From Citrobacter amalonaticus (GTDB taxonomy: Bacteria; Pseudomonadota; Gammaproteobacteria; Enterobacterales; Enterobacteriaceae), in contig NZ_JAGTXM010000001.1 of the NCBI RefSeq assembly GCF_018252635.1, positions 248,122 to 312,121 on the forward strand: a DNA stretch of 64,000 nt, read 5' to 3'. The notes beneath the pieces were generated by a model that had not been told where the DNA came from, made no database searches, and saw nothing but the letters and a program-made list of their open reading frames with translations. Positions within the stretch are counted from its first letter, which is position 1; each line of letters starts with the position of its first letter. The position numbers and the translations under genes were made by a program. Shown piece after piece: positions 31,827 through 41,375 of the stretch.

Positions 31827-32486
31827 CTCCCCGGCTAACGCCCGAGGAAACAGTACATTGTTTTCCAGACTAATGTGTTCCATCAGGTCATCGATCATCT
31901 CATTGATGCCGTTGTACATCGCTTTCCAGGTGGTGCACGCTTCTGGCGGGATTGTTACGTTCTGGGTCGTGTGTTTAATCACTTCCAGCAGCTCCCCCGC
32001 TTCATCATGCTCACTTTCCATGACGCTGATCGGCCCCATCGCCTGACTGCCCATACCCTGTTTGATCATCGGGAACAGGATCTGCTCCTCTTTCATCATG
32101 TGGCTTGAAAGCTCCTGATGCAGCATGGTCAGATACTTCGCCAGACCTTTCGGTACGTTGGGCTTATCGGCATGAACGCGTTCAACTTTGGTAGCCTGCA
32201 GGATCAGTTCCGGCAGTTGTTCACGGTGTCTGTCGTGATAGCGCACGATGATGTGGTCGATAATGTCGGCCAGCGGCGCGGTACGCCAGTCTTTATCGAT
32301 CGGCTGTTCAGCCAGTTGTGCCAGTTGCGCTTCAATAGCATCAACATCCAGCTCTTTACGGGCGGCAGCACGTGCCAGCGTCTGCTTACCGCCGCAGCAG
32401 TAATCCATATCGTACTTACGAAACAGGGCCGAAGCGCGAGGGATAGAGAGCGCCAGTTCACCTAAAGGTTGATCGCGATAAGCCAT
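31824..32486 (-). CDS. ytfE: Iron-sulfur cluster repair di-iron protein YtfE (RIC)
   Basis: YtfE repairs iron-sulfur clusters damaged by nitric oxide or peroxide. The 220-residue protein has an N-terminal ScdA domain with C30-C31 in DYCCGG and a hemerythrin-like four-helix bundle with di-iron ligands H84, H129, E133, H160, H204 and E208, all present. A near-perfect NsrR site lies about 27 bp upstream of the start, so NO should induce it through the NsrR encoded at 5.7 kb. Confidence 0.97.
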   Translation of the reverse strand: MAYRDQPLGELALSIPRASALFRKYDMDYCCGGKQTLARAAARKELDVDAIEAQLAQLAEQPIDKDWRTAPLADIIDHIIVRYHDRHREQLPELILQATKVERVHADKPNVPKGLAKYLTMLHQELSSHMMKEEQILFPMIKQGMGSQAMGPISVMESEHDEAGELLEVIKHTTQNVTIPPEACTTWKAMYNGINEMIDDLMEHISLENNVLFPRALAGE

Positions 32487-32512
32487 AGCCGTTACCTCAT
32501 TCTCAATGATAT

Positions 32513-32535
32513 AAGATGCATTTTAAATGCACCTT
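32513..32535 (-). promoter_or_regulatory. NsrR operator of ytfE
   Basis: AAGATGCATTT (32513-32523) and AAATGCACCTT (32525-32535) form an 11-1-11 dyad matching the NsrR consensus AAGATGCATTT inverted repeat at all but one base of the second half. Confidence 0.88.
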
Positions 32536-32568
32536 TAACCGAGCGCTATAACCCTTTCGGGGGGGGGA

Positions 32569-33540
32569 TTAACGGCCAGGCTCTGAAAGCGGAATGACGC
32601 GCGGTTTTTCCGGTTTTGCTCTGACTGCCACCACTACGCCGATAACCAGCAAGGCGATACCGCTGAGCGTCATAACAGGGGGAAGGGTCTGGCGCAAGAT
32701 GAAGGTGTACAGCAAACCCGCCAGCGTTTCGAACACGATCAATGGGCCGAGGATCACCGTCGGTAATCGCTGGCTGGCGATGTTCCAGCACAGCGCGCCG
32801 ACCCAAGAGCACAGCACAGCAATCGCCACCATCAGGCCTACAAACACCGCCGGGCGCGGGCCGAACGGCAGCGAGAAGTCGGGTGTTTGCCCATGCAGCC
32901 AGAAGCAGGCGACGAGGTAGCCCAGCAGAGACACGGGCAGGGTTACCAGCGCCTGCGCCGTCGCCCACATCATCGGGTGTTTATCCGGGTTCTCCCGCAG
33001 CCAGCGAGCATTTCGCAGCGCATACCAGGCCCAGCACACCACCGACACCAGTGCCAGCGCGATGCCGGAGCCGTAGCGCCAGCCGCTAAAATCAGGTAAG
33101 CCCTGGTTGAGTTCCGCAATGTTCACGCACAGCAACCCGATGCCTATCAGCGCCAGCGCTGGCGCAAGTCGTCGCCAGGAGAGCCTGCCGTCGCGATGGC
33201 TGTACAGCAGGTTGGCAAATACCGGAATGACAACCGGCAGCGTGCCGATGATCATCGTTGACACTGGCGCGCCGGTGCGCTGAATGGCGCTGGCAAGGCA
33301 GACGTAATAAATCAGGTTGCCCATCAGGGTCAGCGCCAGCGCGGTCAGCCAGTCTTTCGGCAAAAGCTGCCGCAGGCGCACGCGTCCGAGCCATGCCAGC
33401 GGCAGGGCTATCAGGCCTAATGCCAGATAACGCCCCATCGACTGCAGCACCGCCGGATATTCCGGCACAATCAACGGTCCGACAAAAATTAGTCCCCACA
33501 TCAACCCTGCCAGCAGGGCGTACAATACACCGCTAATCAT
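32569..33540 (-). CDS. ytfF: DMT superfamily inner membrane protein YtfF
   Basis: A 323-residue EamA/DMT-type inner-membrane protein, close to E. coli YtfF (321), function unknown. About ten membrane segments; conserved parts include LLAGLMWGLIFVGP, GAPVSTMIIGTLPVVIPVFANLLYS and LGPLIVFETLAGLLYTF. Nine consecutive G residues follow its stop codon. An AraC-type regulator gene not present in E. coli K-12 lies 76 bp upstream on the same strand. Confidence 0.93.
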   Translation of the reverse strand: MISGVLYALLAGLMWGLIFVGPLIVPEYPAVLQSMGRYLALGLIALPLAWLGRVRLRQLLPKDWLTALALTLMGNLIYYVCLASAIQRTGAPVSTMIIGTLPVVIPVFANLLYSHRDGRLSWRRLAPALALIGIGLLCVNIAELNQGLPDFSGWRYGSGIALALVSVVCWAWYALRNARWLRENPDKHPMMWATAQALVTLPVSLLGYLVACFWLHGQTPDFSLPFGPRPAVFVGLMVAIAVLCSWVGALCWNIASQRLPTVILGPLIVFETLAGLLYTFILRQTLPPVMTLSGIALLVIGVVVAVRAKPEKPRVIPLSEPGR

Positions 33541-33616
33541 GCTTTACATCCACATCGTTAAACATGACGAAAAGTGTAGGCAGGGAACGGAGGCGCGTAT
33601 TGTATGAGATTGCGCA

Positions 33617-34441
33617 TTAGCGTGAATAAACCTGCTTTTGATAGCGCACGGGGGTAATGCCGTAGCGATGGGTAAAAGCGCGGGTGAGATGCGACTGATC
33701 GGTCAGGCCGGTCGCAGCGGCAACGTCCGCAGCAGGCATACCGAGCGTCAGAAAACCTTTTGCCCGCCACAGACGGATCGCCATTAGCATCTGGTGCGGC
33801 GTCACGTGGAAATGAGCTTTGAACTGACGCTGGAAATGCCAGGGGCTCAGCGCAGCAACGCGTGCCAGTTCATCGAGGGTGACCGGGCGCATGTAGTTAT
33901 CATGCAAATAGTCGCGCACGCGCTCAAAGCGGTGTGCGCCTTCCTGTGGTACCGGAGCGTGGCGCGCCAGCGGCTGGAAAGTGTCGATCAGATCCAGCAG
34001 CAATCCTTTTTGCGCCAAAGGATCGTCGGTGTGCCACAGGCCGTGGATCAGTGAACAGATCTGACGCGAGCGGCGCGGATCGTGACGCGCAACGTCGTGA
34101 AACCACCAGTGACGGACGCCGGTCACCTCTTCCAGCAGCTCGGGCTCCAGATAGATCATCCGATAGCGCCAGCCGTCGGCAGTTTCGGCCTCACCGGTAT
34201 GCAACTCATCCGGATTCATCGTCACGACCGAGTGGGCAGGGGCAACGTATTGCGTGCCGCGATAGCGAAAGCGCTCAGCACCGGCTTCTATTGCACCAAT
34301 GCCGAACGCTTCGTGGGTGTGCGGCTCAAAGGCGTAGCGTGAGATATGCGCATGATACAGCTCAACGCCCGGCACCTGCGCCAGATGGCGAAAGCGGGCG
34401 CTGTCTTTTTCATCGCTAAACTGCTCAGGTACACCTTGCAC
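33617..34441 (-). CDS. AraC family transcriptional regulator
   Basis: A 274-residue regulator with an N-terminal AraC-type cupin sensor (HAHISRYAFEPHTHEAFGIGAIEAG, near residues 30-55) and two C-terminal helix-turn-helix units: PVTLDELARVAALSPWHFQRQF and MPAADVAAATGLTDQSHLTRAF. The GTG at 34441 has GGGGAG 7 nt upstream and is preferred to the GTG at 34456, which lacks one. Target is unknown; ytfF, a transporter 76 bp downstream, is the natural candidate, since AraC/EamA pairs are common. It is accessory relative to E. coli K-12. Confidence 0.85.
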   Translation of the reverse strand: MQGVPEQFSDEKDSARFRHLAQVPGVELYHAHISRYAFEPHTHEAFGIGAIEAGAERFRYRGTQYVAPAHSVVTMNPDELHTGEAETADGWRYRMIYLEPELLEEVTGVRHWWFHDVARHDPRRSRQICSLIHGLWHTDDPLAQKGLLLDLIDTFQPLARHAPVPQEGAHRFERVRDYLHDNYMRPVTLDELARVAALSPWHFQRQFKAHFHVTPHQMLMAIRLWRAKGFLTLGMPAADVAAATGLTDQSHLTRAFTHRYGITPVRYQKQVYSR

Positions 34442-34522
34442 GTTGTCTCTCCCCACGCATCATTCTGTCATTATCAGAGAGGAAGCGCGGGGATGCCACC
34501 ATAATTAACCGGTTTTTAACAT

Positions 34523-35371
34523 TTACAGGATACCGTTGACGCTTTCGGCCAGCGAAGTGGTCGGGCGACCGATCAGCTTGCTCAGCGTGCGGCTGTCATC
34601 GAACAGACCACCTTTGGATGCCCCGATGTCTGAATCGGCCAGCATATCCGCGAGGCCCGCTGGCAAACCGACCTCTTTCAGCGCGGCGGCGAAATCGGCT
34701 TCGCTCAGGTTCTGATAGACGACAGGTTTGCCGCTCTGTTTACTCAGTTCTGCGGCCAGCTGGCTCAGCGTCCAGGAATTATCACCTGCCAGTTCATACA
34801 CCTTCCCGGCATGGCCTTCGGTGCTGATGATCTGCGCGGCGGCTGCGGCGTAATCTGCGCGCGTCGCAGAGGCAATTCTGCCCTCGCCTGCCGCGCCGAT
34901 GAACACGCCATGCTCCAGTGCAGCAGGGGCGCTGGCGAGATAGTTTTCGGTATACCAGCCGTTACGTAGCAGCGCATGGGCAATACCGGAGTCTGCCAGC
35001 ATCTTCTCGGTGTCGACGTGTTCAACGTGCAATGCGAGGGGAGAGCGGTCGGCATGTAACAGGCTGGTGTAGGCAATAAATTTCACTTTTGCCGCCTTTG
35101 CCGCATTAATGACGTTACGGTGCTGAACGGCACGCTGGCCGACTTCGCTGGAGGAAATCAGTAGCAGCTTATCCACTTCCTGCAACGCCTGGGTGAATGC
35201 CGCTTCGTCACGGTAATCCGCCTGACGGACGGTGATTCCCTGTTGGCTTAATGCGGTGGCTTTCGCCGGGTTGCGAACGATCGCCACAATCTGGCTGGCA
35301 GGAACGGTTTTCAGCAGGTTTTCAATGACGAGTTGGCCCAGTTGGCCCGTCGCGCCGGTAATTGCAATCAT
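34523..35371 (-). CDS. qorB: NAD(P)H:quinone oxidoreductase QorB
   Basis: QorB (YtfG) is an NADPH-dependent quinone reductase of the NmrA-like atypical short-chain dehydrogenase family. The 282-residue protein (E. coli 286) starts with the Rossmann motif ITGATGQLGQLV (residues 4-15). It is divergent from the HxlR-type regulator ytfH, with a perfect inverted repeat between them. Confidence 0.94.
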   Translation of the reverse strand: MIAITGATGQLGQLVIENLLKTVPASQIVAIVRNPAKATALSQQGITVRQADYRDEAAFTQALQEVDKLLLISSSEVGQRAVQHRNVINAAKAAKVKFIAYTSLLHADRSPLALHVEHVDTEKMLADSGIAHALLRNGWYTENYLASAPAALEHGVFIGAAGEGRIASATRADYAAAAAQIISTEGHAGKVYELAGDNSWTLSQLAAELSKQSGKPVVYQNLSEADFAAALKEVGLPAGLADMLADSDIGASKGGLFDDSRTLSKLIGRPTTSLAESVNGIL

Positions 35372-35420
35372 GAGGTGACTCCTTAATGTGTCGCTTGTGT
35401 TTTATAACGCTAGCACTTAA

Positions 35421-35437
35421 ACTTACTTTTAGTAAGT
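35421..35437. promoter_or_regulatory. Inverted-repeat operator between qorB and ytfH
   Basis: ACTTACT TTT AGTAAGT is a perfect 7-3-7 dyad in the 84-bp divergent gap, 18 bp before ytfH. HxlR-type regulators commonly bind such dyads; it likely lets YtfH control itself and qorB. A further GTAAGT half lies at 35450-35455. Confidence 0.65.
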
Positions 35438-35455
35438 ACGCACAAAAAGGTAAGT

Positions 35456-35842
35456 ATGAAGATGAGTGCATCGACCCTTTCTCAACAACTGCGTGACGGC
35501 AATTTGTTTGCCGAGCAGTGTCCGTCGCGTGAGGTGTTAAAGCATGTGACCAGTCGCTGGGGCGTATTGATTCTGGTGGCGCTGCGTGACGGTACCCATC
35601 GTTTCAGCGATCTGCGCCGTAAAATGGGCGGCGTGAGCGAGAAGATGCTGGCGCAGTCGTTGCAGGCGCTGGAGCTGGATGGGTTTATCAACCGGGTTTC
35701 TTATCCGGTCGTGCCGCCGCACGTGGAATACAGTTTGACTCCGCTGGGCGAACAGGTCAGTGACAAAGTCGCCGCGCTGGCGGACTGGATTGAACTGAAT
35801 TTGCCGCAGGTGTTAGCACAACGGGAAGAACGGGCGGCGTAA
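35456..35842 (+). CDS. ytfH: HxlR family transcriptional regulator YtfH
   Basis: A 128-residue winged-helix regulator of the HxlR family, close to E. coli YtfH (126). The conserved cysteine near the N-terminus, C22 in FAEQCPSREVLKHV, corresponds to the redox-sensing cysteine known in other HxlR regulators such as QorR of Corynebacterium. The winged helix covers about 30-100. Its position opposite qorB suggests control of that quinone reductase by disulfide or thiol stress. AAGG lies 5 nt before ATG 35456; ATG 35462 is an alternative. Confidence 0.93.
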   Translation: MKMSASTLSQQLRDGNLFAEQCPSREVLKHVTSRWGVLILVALRDGTHRFSDLRRKMGGVSEKMLAQSLQALELDGFINRVSYPVVPPHVEYSLTPLGEQVSDKVAALADWIELNLPQVLAQREERAA

Positions 35843-35847
35843 AACGT

Positions 35848-35874
35848 TGCCGGATGACACACCGTCATCCGGCA
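35848..35874. repeat. REP palindrome between ytfH and cpdB
   Basis: TGCCGGATGAC and GTCATCCGGCA are perfect arms around a 5-nt loop, between convergent genes. Confidence 0.85.
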
Positions 35875-35880
35875 TTCACG

Positions 35881-37824
35881 TTACTTGCTTAAATCTATCT
35901 GATAAATCGCGAAACCGATGTCATCGGTGGCGACGTGTTGCATGGGATACTGGCCTTTCTCTTTGATAAACGCGGTGGCTTTATCACCTGGCGAGGTTTC
36001 GAAGCGGATATCCAGTTTTTTCTTACTGTGAATCGGCGCCAGACGCCAGTTGTTATCGGCCGCTGGATGGATTTCCCCGGCGCGTTTAGATTCCGCACCA
36101 ATCCATGCCGCCAGCACCGAACGGTTCTCATCCGGAGACGCAAAGGCAATATGGCTATCGCCGGTTCCGGCAAACTTACCGCCATAGGCGCGATAGTTAT
36201 TGGTGGCGACCAGGAAAGTGGCACTCGGGTCAATCGGCTTGCCGTTGAAGGTAAGATGTTTAATCCTTTCTGCGGACGGGTTTACCGTCTGGCATTCGCC
36301 GTCATAGCGTGCGGGCTGTGAGACATCAATCTGGTATTCCACGCCGTCAATGACATCGAAGTTATAGGTGCGGAATCCGTCCCAGTTGATCAGCGACTGC
36401 GGCTTGCTGCTGTTGACATCAATCTGATTAAACTGTCCAGCGGCGCATTCCAGCCACTCTTTCACCTCTTTACCGCTGGCTTTAACGACCACCAGAGTAT
36501 TCGGGTACAGATAGAGATCGGCGGCATTGCGGAAGGTCAACTGGCCTTTTTCGACTTCGACAAAACTGGCCGGATCGTTCTTGCGTCCGCCAACTTTAAA
36601 CGGGGCGGCAGCGGAAAGCACTGGCAGTTTCGCCAGGTCCGGATCCCCCTGAATAAAGTGTTCGACATAGGCTTTTTGCGCGTTGTTGACCACCTGAACG
36701 GTCGGATCGTCCTGCACCAGCGCCAGATAGCTGTACATGTTATCGGCGGATTTACCGATGGGTTTGCTGACGAATTCGCGCGTCGCGTCGTGGTCGGCTT
36801 TCAGTATATCCACCAGTTTGCGGTCTTCGGCAGCGAGCGATTTCTTCGCGGCGGCGTCGTAAATGGGGCGCGCTTCGGCTTTGGCCTGCGTCACCTGCCA
36901 TTTGCCGCTGTCGTTATTGAGCACCAGATCCACGACGCCCAGATGATCGCCCCACATGCCCGGCATCACCGCCGGCACGCCGTTCAGCGTCCCTTTTGCG
37001 ATATCTGCGCCTTTGATGCTGGCAAAATCTTTACCGGGGAAGACCGCATGGGCATGGCCAAACATAATTGCGTCCACGCCGGGAACTTCGCTGAGGTAGT
37101 AAACGGAGTTTTCCGCCATGCTCTGGTACGGGTCAGCGGAAAGCCCTGAGTGGGCAATGACGACCACGACATCCGCCCCTTTCTGGCGCATTTCCGGGAC
37201 GTATTGACGCGCCGTTTCGGTGATATCGTTAACTGTTACTTTGCCGCTCAGGTTCGCTTTATCCCAGGTCATGATCTGCGGCGGAACAAACCCGATATAG
37301 CCAATTTTCAGCGTCTGCTTATGTCCTTCCTGATCGACGACATTCGTCTCTTTAATAAGATAAGGGGTAAACAGCGGTTTCTGCGTCTTAACGTCGATGA
37401 TATTGGCGTTAACATACGGGAATTTCGCGCCTGCCAGGGCTTTTTGCAGATACTCCAGCCCGTAGTTGAACTCATGGTTACCGAGGTTACCAACCGCGTA
37501 ATCCAGCGTATTTAACGCCTTGTAAACCGGATGGATATCCCCCTCTTTCAGCCCTTTGGCCGCCATATAGTCGCCCAGCGGACTGCCCTGAATCAGATCG
37601 CCATTGTCGACCAGCACGCTGTTTTTGGCTTCATCGCGCGCCGCGTTAATCAGGCTTGCGGTGCGTACCAGTCCGAATTTTTCGGTTGCGGTATCTTTGT
37701 AATAATCGAAATCCATCATGTTGCTATGCAAATCAGTGGTTTCCATTATCCGCAGATCGACGGTCGCGGCATTCACGCTGGCCGCTATCAGCGTGGCCAG
37801 GAGCGTTGCACTAAACTTAATCAT
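35881..37824 (-). CDS. cpdB: 2',3'-cyclic-nucleotide 2'-phosphodiesterase/3'-nucleotidase
   Basis: CpdB is a periplasmic enzyme that hydrolyses 2',3'-cyclic nucleotides and 3'-nucleotides, scavenging external nucleotides. The 647-residue precursor has a signal peptide (1-19, cleaved after VNA), a calcineurin-type metallophosphatase domain with [31 protein letters not shown] and [10 protein letters not shown], and a C-terminal 5'-nucleotidase domain. Length equals E. coli. Confidence 0.97.
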   Translation of the reverse strand: MIKFSATLLATLIAASVNAATVDLRIMETTDLHSNMMDFDYYKDTATEKFGLVRTASLINAARDEAKNSVLVDNGDLIQGSPLGDYMAAKGLKEGDIHPVYKALNTLDYAVGNLGNHEFNYGLEYLQKALAGAKFPYVNANIIDVKTQKPLFTPYLIKETNVVDQEGHKQTLKIGYIGFVPPQIMTWDKANLSGKVTVNDITETARQYVPEMRQKGADVVVVIAHSGLSADPYQSMAENSVYYLSEVPGVDAIMFGHAHAVFPGKDFASIKGADIAKGTLNGVPAVMPGMWGDHLGVVDLVLNNDSGKWQVTQAKAEARPIYDAAAKKSLAAEDRKLVDILKADHDATREFVSKPIGKSADNMYSYLALVQDDPTVQVVNNAQKAYVEHFIQGDPDLAKLPVLSAAAPFKVGGRKNDPASFVEVEKGQLTFRNAADLYLYPNTLVVVKASGKEVKEWLECAAGQFNQIDVNSSKPQSLINWDGFRTYNFDVIDGVEYQIDVSQPARYDGECQTVNPSAERIKHLTFNGKPIDPSATFLVATNNYRAYGGKFAGTGDSHIAFASPDENRSVLAAWIGAESKRAGEIHPAADNNWRLAPIHSKKKLDIRFETSPGDKATAFIKEKGQYPMQHVATDDIGFAIYQIDLSK

Positions 37825-38012
37825 CAGAGGGCATCCTTTTAAGATCTAAGCCACAAAAGAAAATGTATATAAATCTTCTTGCTTACAGAACTGTGAATCT
37901 TGCATCAGTTTAGCAAGCAAAACCGCAGACGCTATCACAGTTGGCGGATTCGCCTCTGATCGGGTATAAGTAAAACAATGAGTTAACACCACTGCCATAA
38001 ACGAGGTGGAGA

Positions 38013-38753
38013 ATGTTAGAACACGTATGCCAGCTTGCACGGAACGCGGGCGATGCCATTATGCAGGTTTATGATGGAGTCAAACCGATGGAGATTGCCA
38101 GCAAGCAGGACGACTCCCCGGTGACAGCGGCCGATATTGCGGCGCACGCGGTGATCCTTGAAGGGTTGACGCAATTGACGCCGGACATTCCAGTGCTCTC
38201 CGAAGAGGACCCGCCAGCCTGGGACGTGCGCCAGCACTGGCAGCGCTACTGGTTAGTTGACCCACTGGATGGCACCAAAGAATTCATCAAACGCAACGGT
38301 GAGTTCACCGTGAACATTGCGCTTATCGAGAAGGGCAAACCCGTATTGGGCGTGGTGTACGCGCCGGTGATGAAAGTGATGTACAGCGCAGCGGACGGCA
38401 AAGCCTGGAAAGAAGAGTGCAACGTGCGCAAGCAAATTCAGGTACGCGACGCGCGTCCGCCGCTGGTGGTGATTAGTCGCTCCCACGCAGACAACGAACT
38501 GAAAGAATATTTACAGCAACTGGGCGAGCACCAGACGACATCGATTGGTTCGTCGCTGAAGTTCTGTCTGGTCGCGGAGGGGCAGGCGCAACTGTATCCA
38601 CGCTTTGGGCCAACCAACGTCTGGGACACCGCTGCGGGTCATGCTGTCGCGGCAGCGGCCGGGGCGCACGTTCACGACTGGCAGGGTAAACCACTGGATT
38701 ACACTCCGCGTGAATCGTTCCTCAACCCCGGCTTCAGGGTCTCTATTTATTGA
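38013..38753 (+). CDS. cysQ: 3'(2'),5'-bisphosphate nucleotidase CysQ
   Basis: CysQ dephosphorylates 3'-phosphoadenosine 5'-phosphate, the by-product of PAPS reduction during sulfate assimilation, and so keeps that pathway going. The 246-residue enzyme is of the inositol-monophosphatase family with Mg motifs [19 protein letters not shown] and [20 protein letters not shown] precedes the ATG. It converges with ytfJ, overlapping it by 11 nt. Confidence 0.97.
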   Translation: MLEHVCQLARNAGDAIMQVYDGVKPMEIASKQDDSPVTAADIAAHAVILEGLTQLTPDIPVLSEEDPPAWDVRQHWQRYWLVDPLDGTKEFIKRNGEFTVNIALIEKGKPVLGVVYAPVMKVMYSAADGKAWKEECNVRKQIQVRDARPPLVVISRSHADNELKEYLQQLGEHQTTSIGSSLKFCLVAEGQAQLYPRFGPTNVWDTAAGHAVAAAAGAHVHDWQGKPLDYTPRESFLNPGFRVSIY

Positions 38754-39300
38754 GCAACTGATGCAGCAGGGCGATCACCTGCTGCACCTCTTCCTGGGTT
38801 AGCGCCCCGTCTTTCGCCCACTGCACGCGACCCTCTTTATCAAGCACTGCGATAGCAGAGCTCTCTTCATCCAGTTGCCAGGCTTTACGGGCCACGCCGT
38901 TACTGTCGACAATAAACTGCGACCATGGGTAGAGCTTCTTATTGCTCTCAAGGCTACTGCGTACAAACATACCGGAGCCAGGAATCGCGTCGTCAGTGTT
39001 GACGATCGTCGTGGTCTGGTAAACGTCATGAGGCAGTTTTGCCGCTTTGATCGCTTCAATCAGCGTCGCATTTTTTTCTTTGGCAGAGGTGCGTCCGGCG
39101 ATGTGCTGCAGGATCCGCACTTTCCCGGGCAACTGCGCACTGTTCCAGCTTTTATAGCTGAACTTATCATTTTCAAGAATCAATTCGCCGCGATCGGCGA
39201 TCCCGACCGGCGGGACGCGCTGGCCCGTTTCGAAGCGATGCGCGGAGGCCATCATCGGTGCCAACAGGCACGCCAGCGCCAGAATCTTACGTAAGGTCAT
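38743..39300 (-). CDS. ytfJ: Periplasmic thioredoxin-fold protein YtfJ
   Basis: A 185-residue exported protein (E. coli 184) of the YtfJ family, predicted to have a thioredoxin-like fold without a CxxC motif; role not established. The signal peptide covers residues 1-20 (ending MASA). No cysteine pair is visible in the mature part. Its 3' end overlaps the cysQ 3' end by 11 nt on the opposite strand. Confidence 0.93.
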   Translation of the reverse strand: MTLRKILALACLLAPMMASAHRFETGQRVPPVGIADRGELILENDKFSYKSWNSAQLPGKVRILQHIAGRTSAKEKNATLIEAIKAAKLPHDVYQTTTIVNTDDAIPGSGMFVRSSLESNKKLYPWSQFIVDSNGVARKAWQLDEESSAIAVLDKEGRVQWAKDGALTQEEVQQVIALLHQLLNK

Positions 39301-39623
39301 GGTGTTTCCTTCTTATTGTTTGCAGGTGATCCGACCACTTGGGCCTGATTTTTAATCATATGTGCGAATGATGCTTTTTCCCGCAAGAGGGATGCCAGTT
39401 TGCGGACGGGCGCACAAATCCTGCGAAAAACGAAGACTTATACTGAGGACCGCACCTGGATTCAGAGATGATTCTGATTAACTGTAATGAAAAGGTAAAT
39501 AAACTTATACGCGCTGGAAACATCGTACAGATAGTCTATAGTCAAATGGCATTAAATTTTGCGCCTTAGAACGGTTGGACCGATTGTGGTACCACAAGGG
39601 CGTGACTTAAGCAGGAGATAACA
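39301..39623. promoter_or_regulatory. ytfJ-ytfK intergenic region
   Basis: This 323-bp divergent gap should hold promoters for both genes. TATAGT (39537-39542) is a candidate ytfK -10. CTGTAATGAAAAGGTAAA (39482-39499) weakly resembles a PhoB box, and ytfK is reported to respond to phosphate limitation in E. coli, but the second half-site fits poorly. No gene is visible. Confidence 0.4.
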
Positions 39624-39830
39624 ATGAAAATTTTCCAACGGTACAACCCACTGCAAGTGGCGAAGTACGTGAAGATCCTGTTCCGTGGACGGTTATATAT
39701 CAAGGACGTTGGCGCTTTTGAGTTTGATAAGGGTAAGATTCTTATCCCAAAAGTGAAGGATAAACAGCATCTGTCTGTGATGTCCGAAGTTAACCGTCAG
39801 GTTCTGCGTCTGCAAACTGAGATGGCTTAA
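39624..39830 (+). CDS. ytfK: Stringent response modulator YtfK
   Basis: YtfK is a 68-residue DUF1107 protein reported in E. coli to bind SpoT and shift it toward (p)ppGpp synthesis during phosphate and fatty-acid starvation. The sequence [20 protein letters not shown] to TEMA matches the E. coli length. AGGAGA lies before the ATG; a terminator follows 26 nt after the stop. Confidence 0.94.
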   Translation: MKIFQRYNPLQVAKYVKILFRGRLYIKDVGAFEFDKGKILIPKVKDKQHLSVMSEVNRQVLRLQTEMA

Positions 39831-39852
39831 CCAAAGTGCTATGCAGTAGTTT

Positions 39853-39885
39853 AAAAAACGGCTCCCACTGGGAGCCGTTGATGTT
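39853..39885. terminator. Bidirectional terminator between ytfK and ytfL
   Basis: AACGGCTCCC (39857-39866) and GGGAGCCGTT (39870-39879) with a 3-nt loop. On the minus strand (ytfL) six T residues follow; on the plus strand (ytfK) only GATGTTT follows. Confidence 0.88.
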
Positions 39886-39892
39886 TGTAGGG

Positions 39893-41233
39893 TCAGGACG
39901 CTTTTGACTCTTCTTTCGCATCCGGCAGCTTCGGCACCAGCACGCTGGGCTTGCTGTCCAGACGGGTCACCAGCAGCTGATCGATACGGTAGTTATCGAT
40001 ATCCACCACTTCGAATTTGTAACCTGAGAACTTCACGGAATCGGTACGTTTCGGGATTTTACGCAGCATGAACATCATAAAGCCGCCGATCGTCTCGTAG
40101 TTACCCGACTGCGGGAACTCATCGATATCCAGCACGCGCATCACGTCATCGATCGGCGTACCGCCGTCAATCAGCCAGGAGTTCTCGTCGCGGGCGACAA
40201 TCTGCTCTTCCAGACCCTGGCCGACCAGATCGCCCATCAGCGTGGTCATGACGTCATTCAGGGTGATGATCCCCACGACCAGCGCGTATTCGTTCATGAT
40301 CACCGCGAAGTCTTCACCGGCGGTTTTGAAACTTTCCAGCGCTTCAGAAAGGGTCAGCGTATCGGGAACAATCAGGGTGTTACGAATCTGTACGCCACTG
40401 TTCAGCGCCATACTCTGATTGGCGAGGACGCGATTCAGTAAATCTTTCGAGTCAACGTAACCAATGATGTGGTCAATATCTTCGTTACAGACAAGGAATT
40501 TGGAGTGCGGATGTTCCGCCACTTTGTTTTTCAGGCTCTGCTCGTCTTCATGCAGATCGAACCAGATCACGCTTTCACGCGGCGTCATGGATGACGGCAC
40601 GGTACGTGATTCCAGCTCGAACACGTTTTCAATCAGCTCATGTTCCTGTTTACGCAGTACGCCCGCGAGCGCACCCGCTTCCACCACGGCATAAATATCA
40701 TCGGATGTGATGTCATCTTTGCGCACCATCGGCAATTTGAAGATGCGGAAGATCACGTTCGCTAACCCGTTAAAGAACCACACCAGCGGCGTGAAAACAA
40801 ACAGACAGAAGCGCATCGGGTTGATGATACGCAAAGCCACAGCTTCTGGCGCAATCATACCGATGCGTTTCGGGGTTAAGTCCGCGAAGAGGATAAACAT
40901 ACCGGTGACCAGCGAGAAAGAGAGAATAAAACTCAACTGCTCAGAGAGTTCCGGCGACATGTAGCGAGAGAACAACGAGTTGAAGGCGGGGGAAAATGCG
41001 GCGTCACCCACGATACCACCAAGAATAGCGACCGCGTTCAGACCGATTTGCACCACTGTGAAGAACATCCCTGGGTTTTCCTGCATTTTCAACACGCGTT
41101 GCGCATTGAGATTGCCTTCATCGGCCAGCAGTTTGAGCTTAATTTTACGTGAGGCGGCAAGCGAGATCTCGGATATCGAGAAGAACGCACTTACAGCGAT
41201 CAGGCAAAGAATAATGAAAATACTGTTTAACAT
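39893..41233 (-). CDS. ytfL: HlyC/CorC family polyamine export protein YtfL (PaeA)
   Basis: A 446-residue membrane protein with an N-terminal DUF21 (CNNM) domain of about four membrane segments (1-190), two CBS domains (about 210-335) and a C-terminal CorC_HlyC domain (about 350-430). In Salmonella and E. coli the homologue was named PaeA and linked to protection from cadaverine and putrescine, probably by export. E. coli length is 447. Confidence 0.94.
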   Translation of the reverse strand: MLNSIFIILCLIAVSAFFSISEISLAASRKIKLKLLADEGNLNAQRVLKMQENPGMFFTVVQIGLNAVAILGGIVGDAAFSPAFNSLFSRYMSPELSEQLSFILSFSLVTGMFILFADLTPKRIGMIAPEAVALRIINPMRFCLFVFTPLVWFFNGLANVIFRIFKLPMVRKDDITSDDIYAVVEAGALAGVLRKQEHELIENVFELESRTVPSSMTPRESVIWFDLHEDEQSLKNKVAEHPHSKFLVCNEDIDHIIGYVDSKDLLNRVLANQSMALNSGVQIRNTLIVPDTLTLSEALESFKTAGEDFAVIMNEYALVVGIITLNDVMTTLMGDLVGQGLEEQIVARDENSWLIDGGTPIDDVMRVLDIDEFPQSGNYETIGGFMMFMLRKIPKRTDSVKFSGYKFEVVDIDNYRIDQLLVTRLDSKPSVLVPKLPDAKEESKAS

Positions 41234-41300
41234 ATCTTATCCGGCGTCACGCCAGATCCTCGGAAGGGAAGTTGATAAATCCATGTGGTAAAGCTTAATG

Positions 41301-41327
41301 AAAACCGGCTCGTGGAGATGAGCCGGT
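41301..41327 (-). terminator. Terminator of the four-dehydrogenase operon
   Basis: ACCGGCTC (41304-41311) and GAGCCGGT (41320-41327) with an 8-nt loop; on the minus strand the stem is followed by TTTCATT. It lies 49 bp after the transporter gene and before ytfL. Confidence 0.8.
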
Positions 41328-41375
41328 AAGTTCAGGGGCTAGTATAGCGTAAGGGACTGTAAAGCCGCCAGAGGC

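Noticed and set aside
32559-32567. G9 tract as a phase-variation switch of ytfF
   Set aside because: It lies just after the ytfF stop codon and outside any promoter, so length change would not alter the protein.
39482-39499. PhoB box upstream of ytfK
   Set aside because: Only the first 7-bp unit fits well; distance to the best -10 is too large. Left as a weak note in the intergenic entry.
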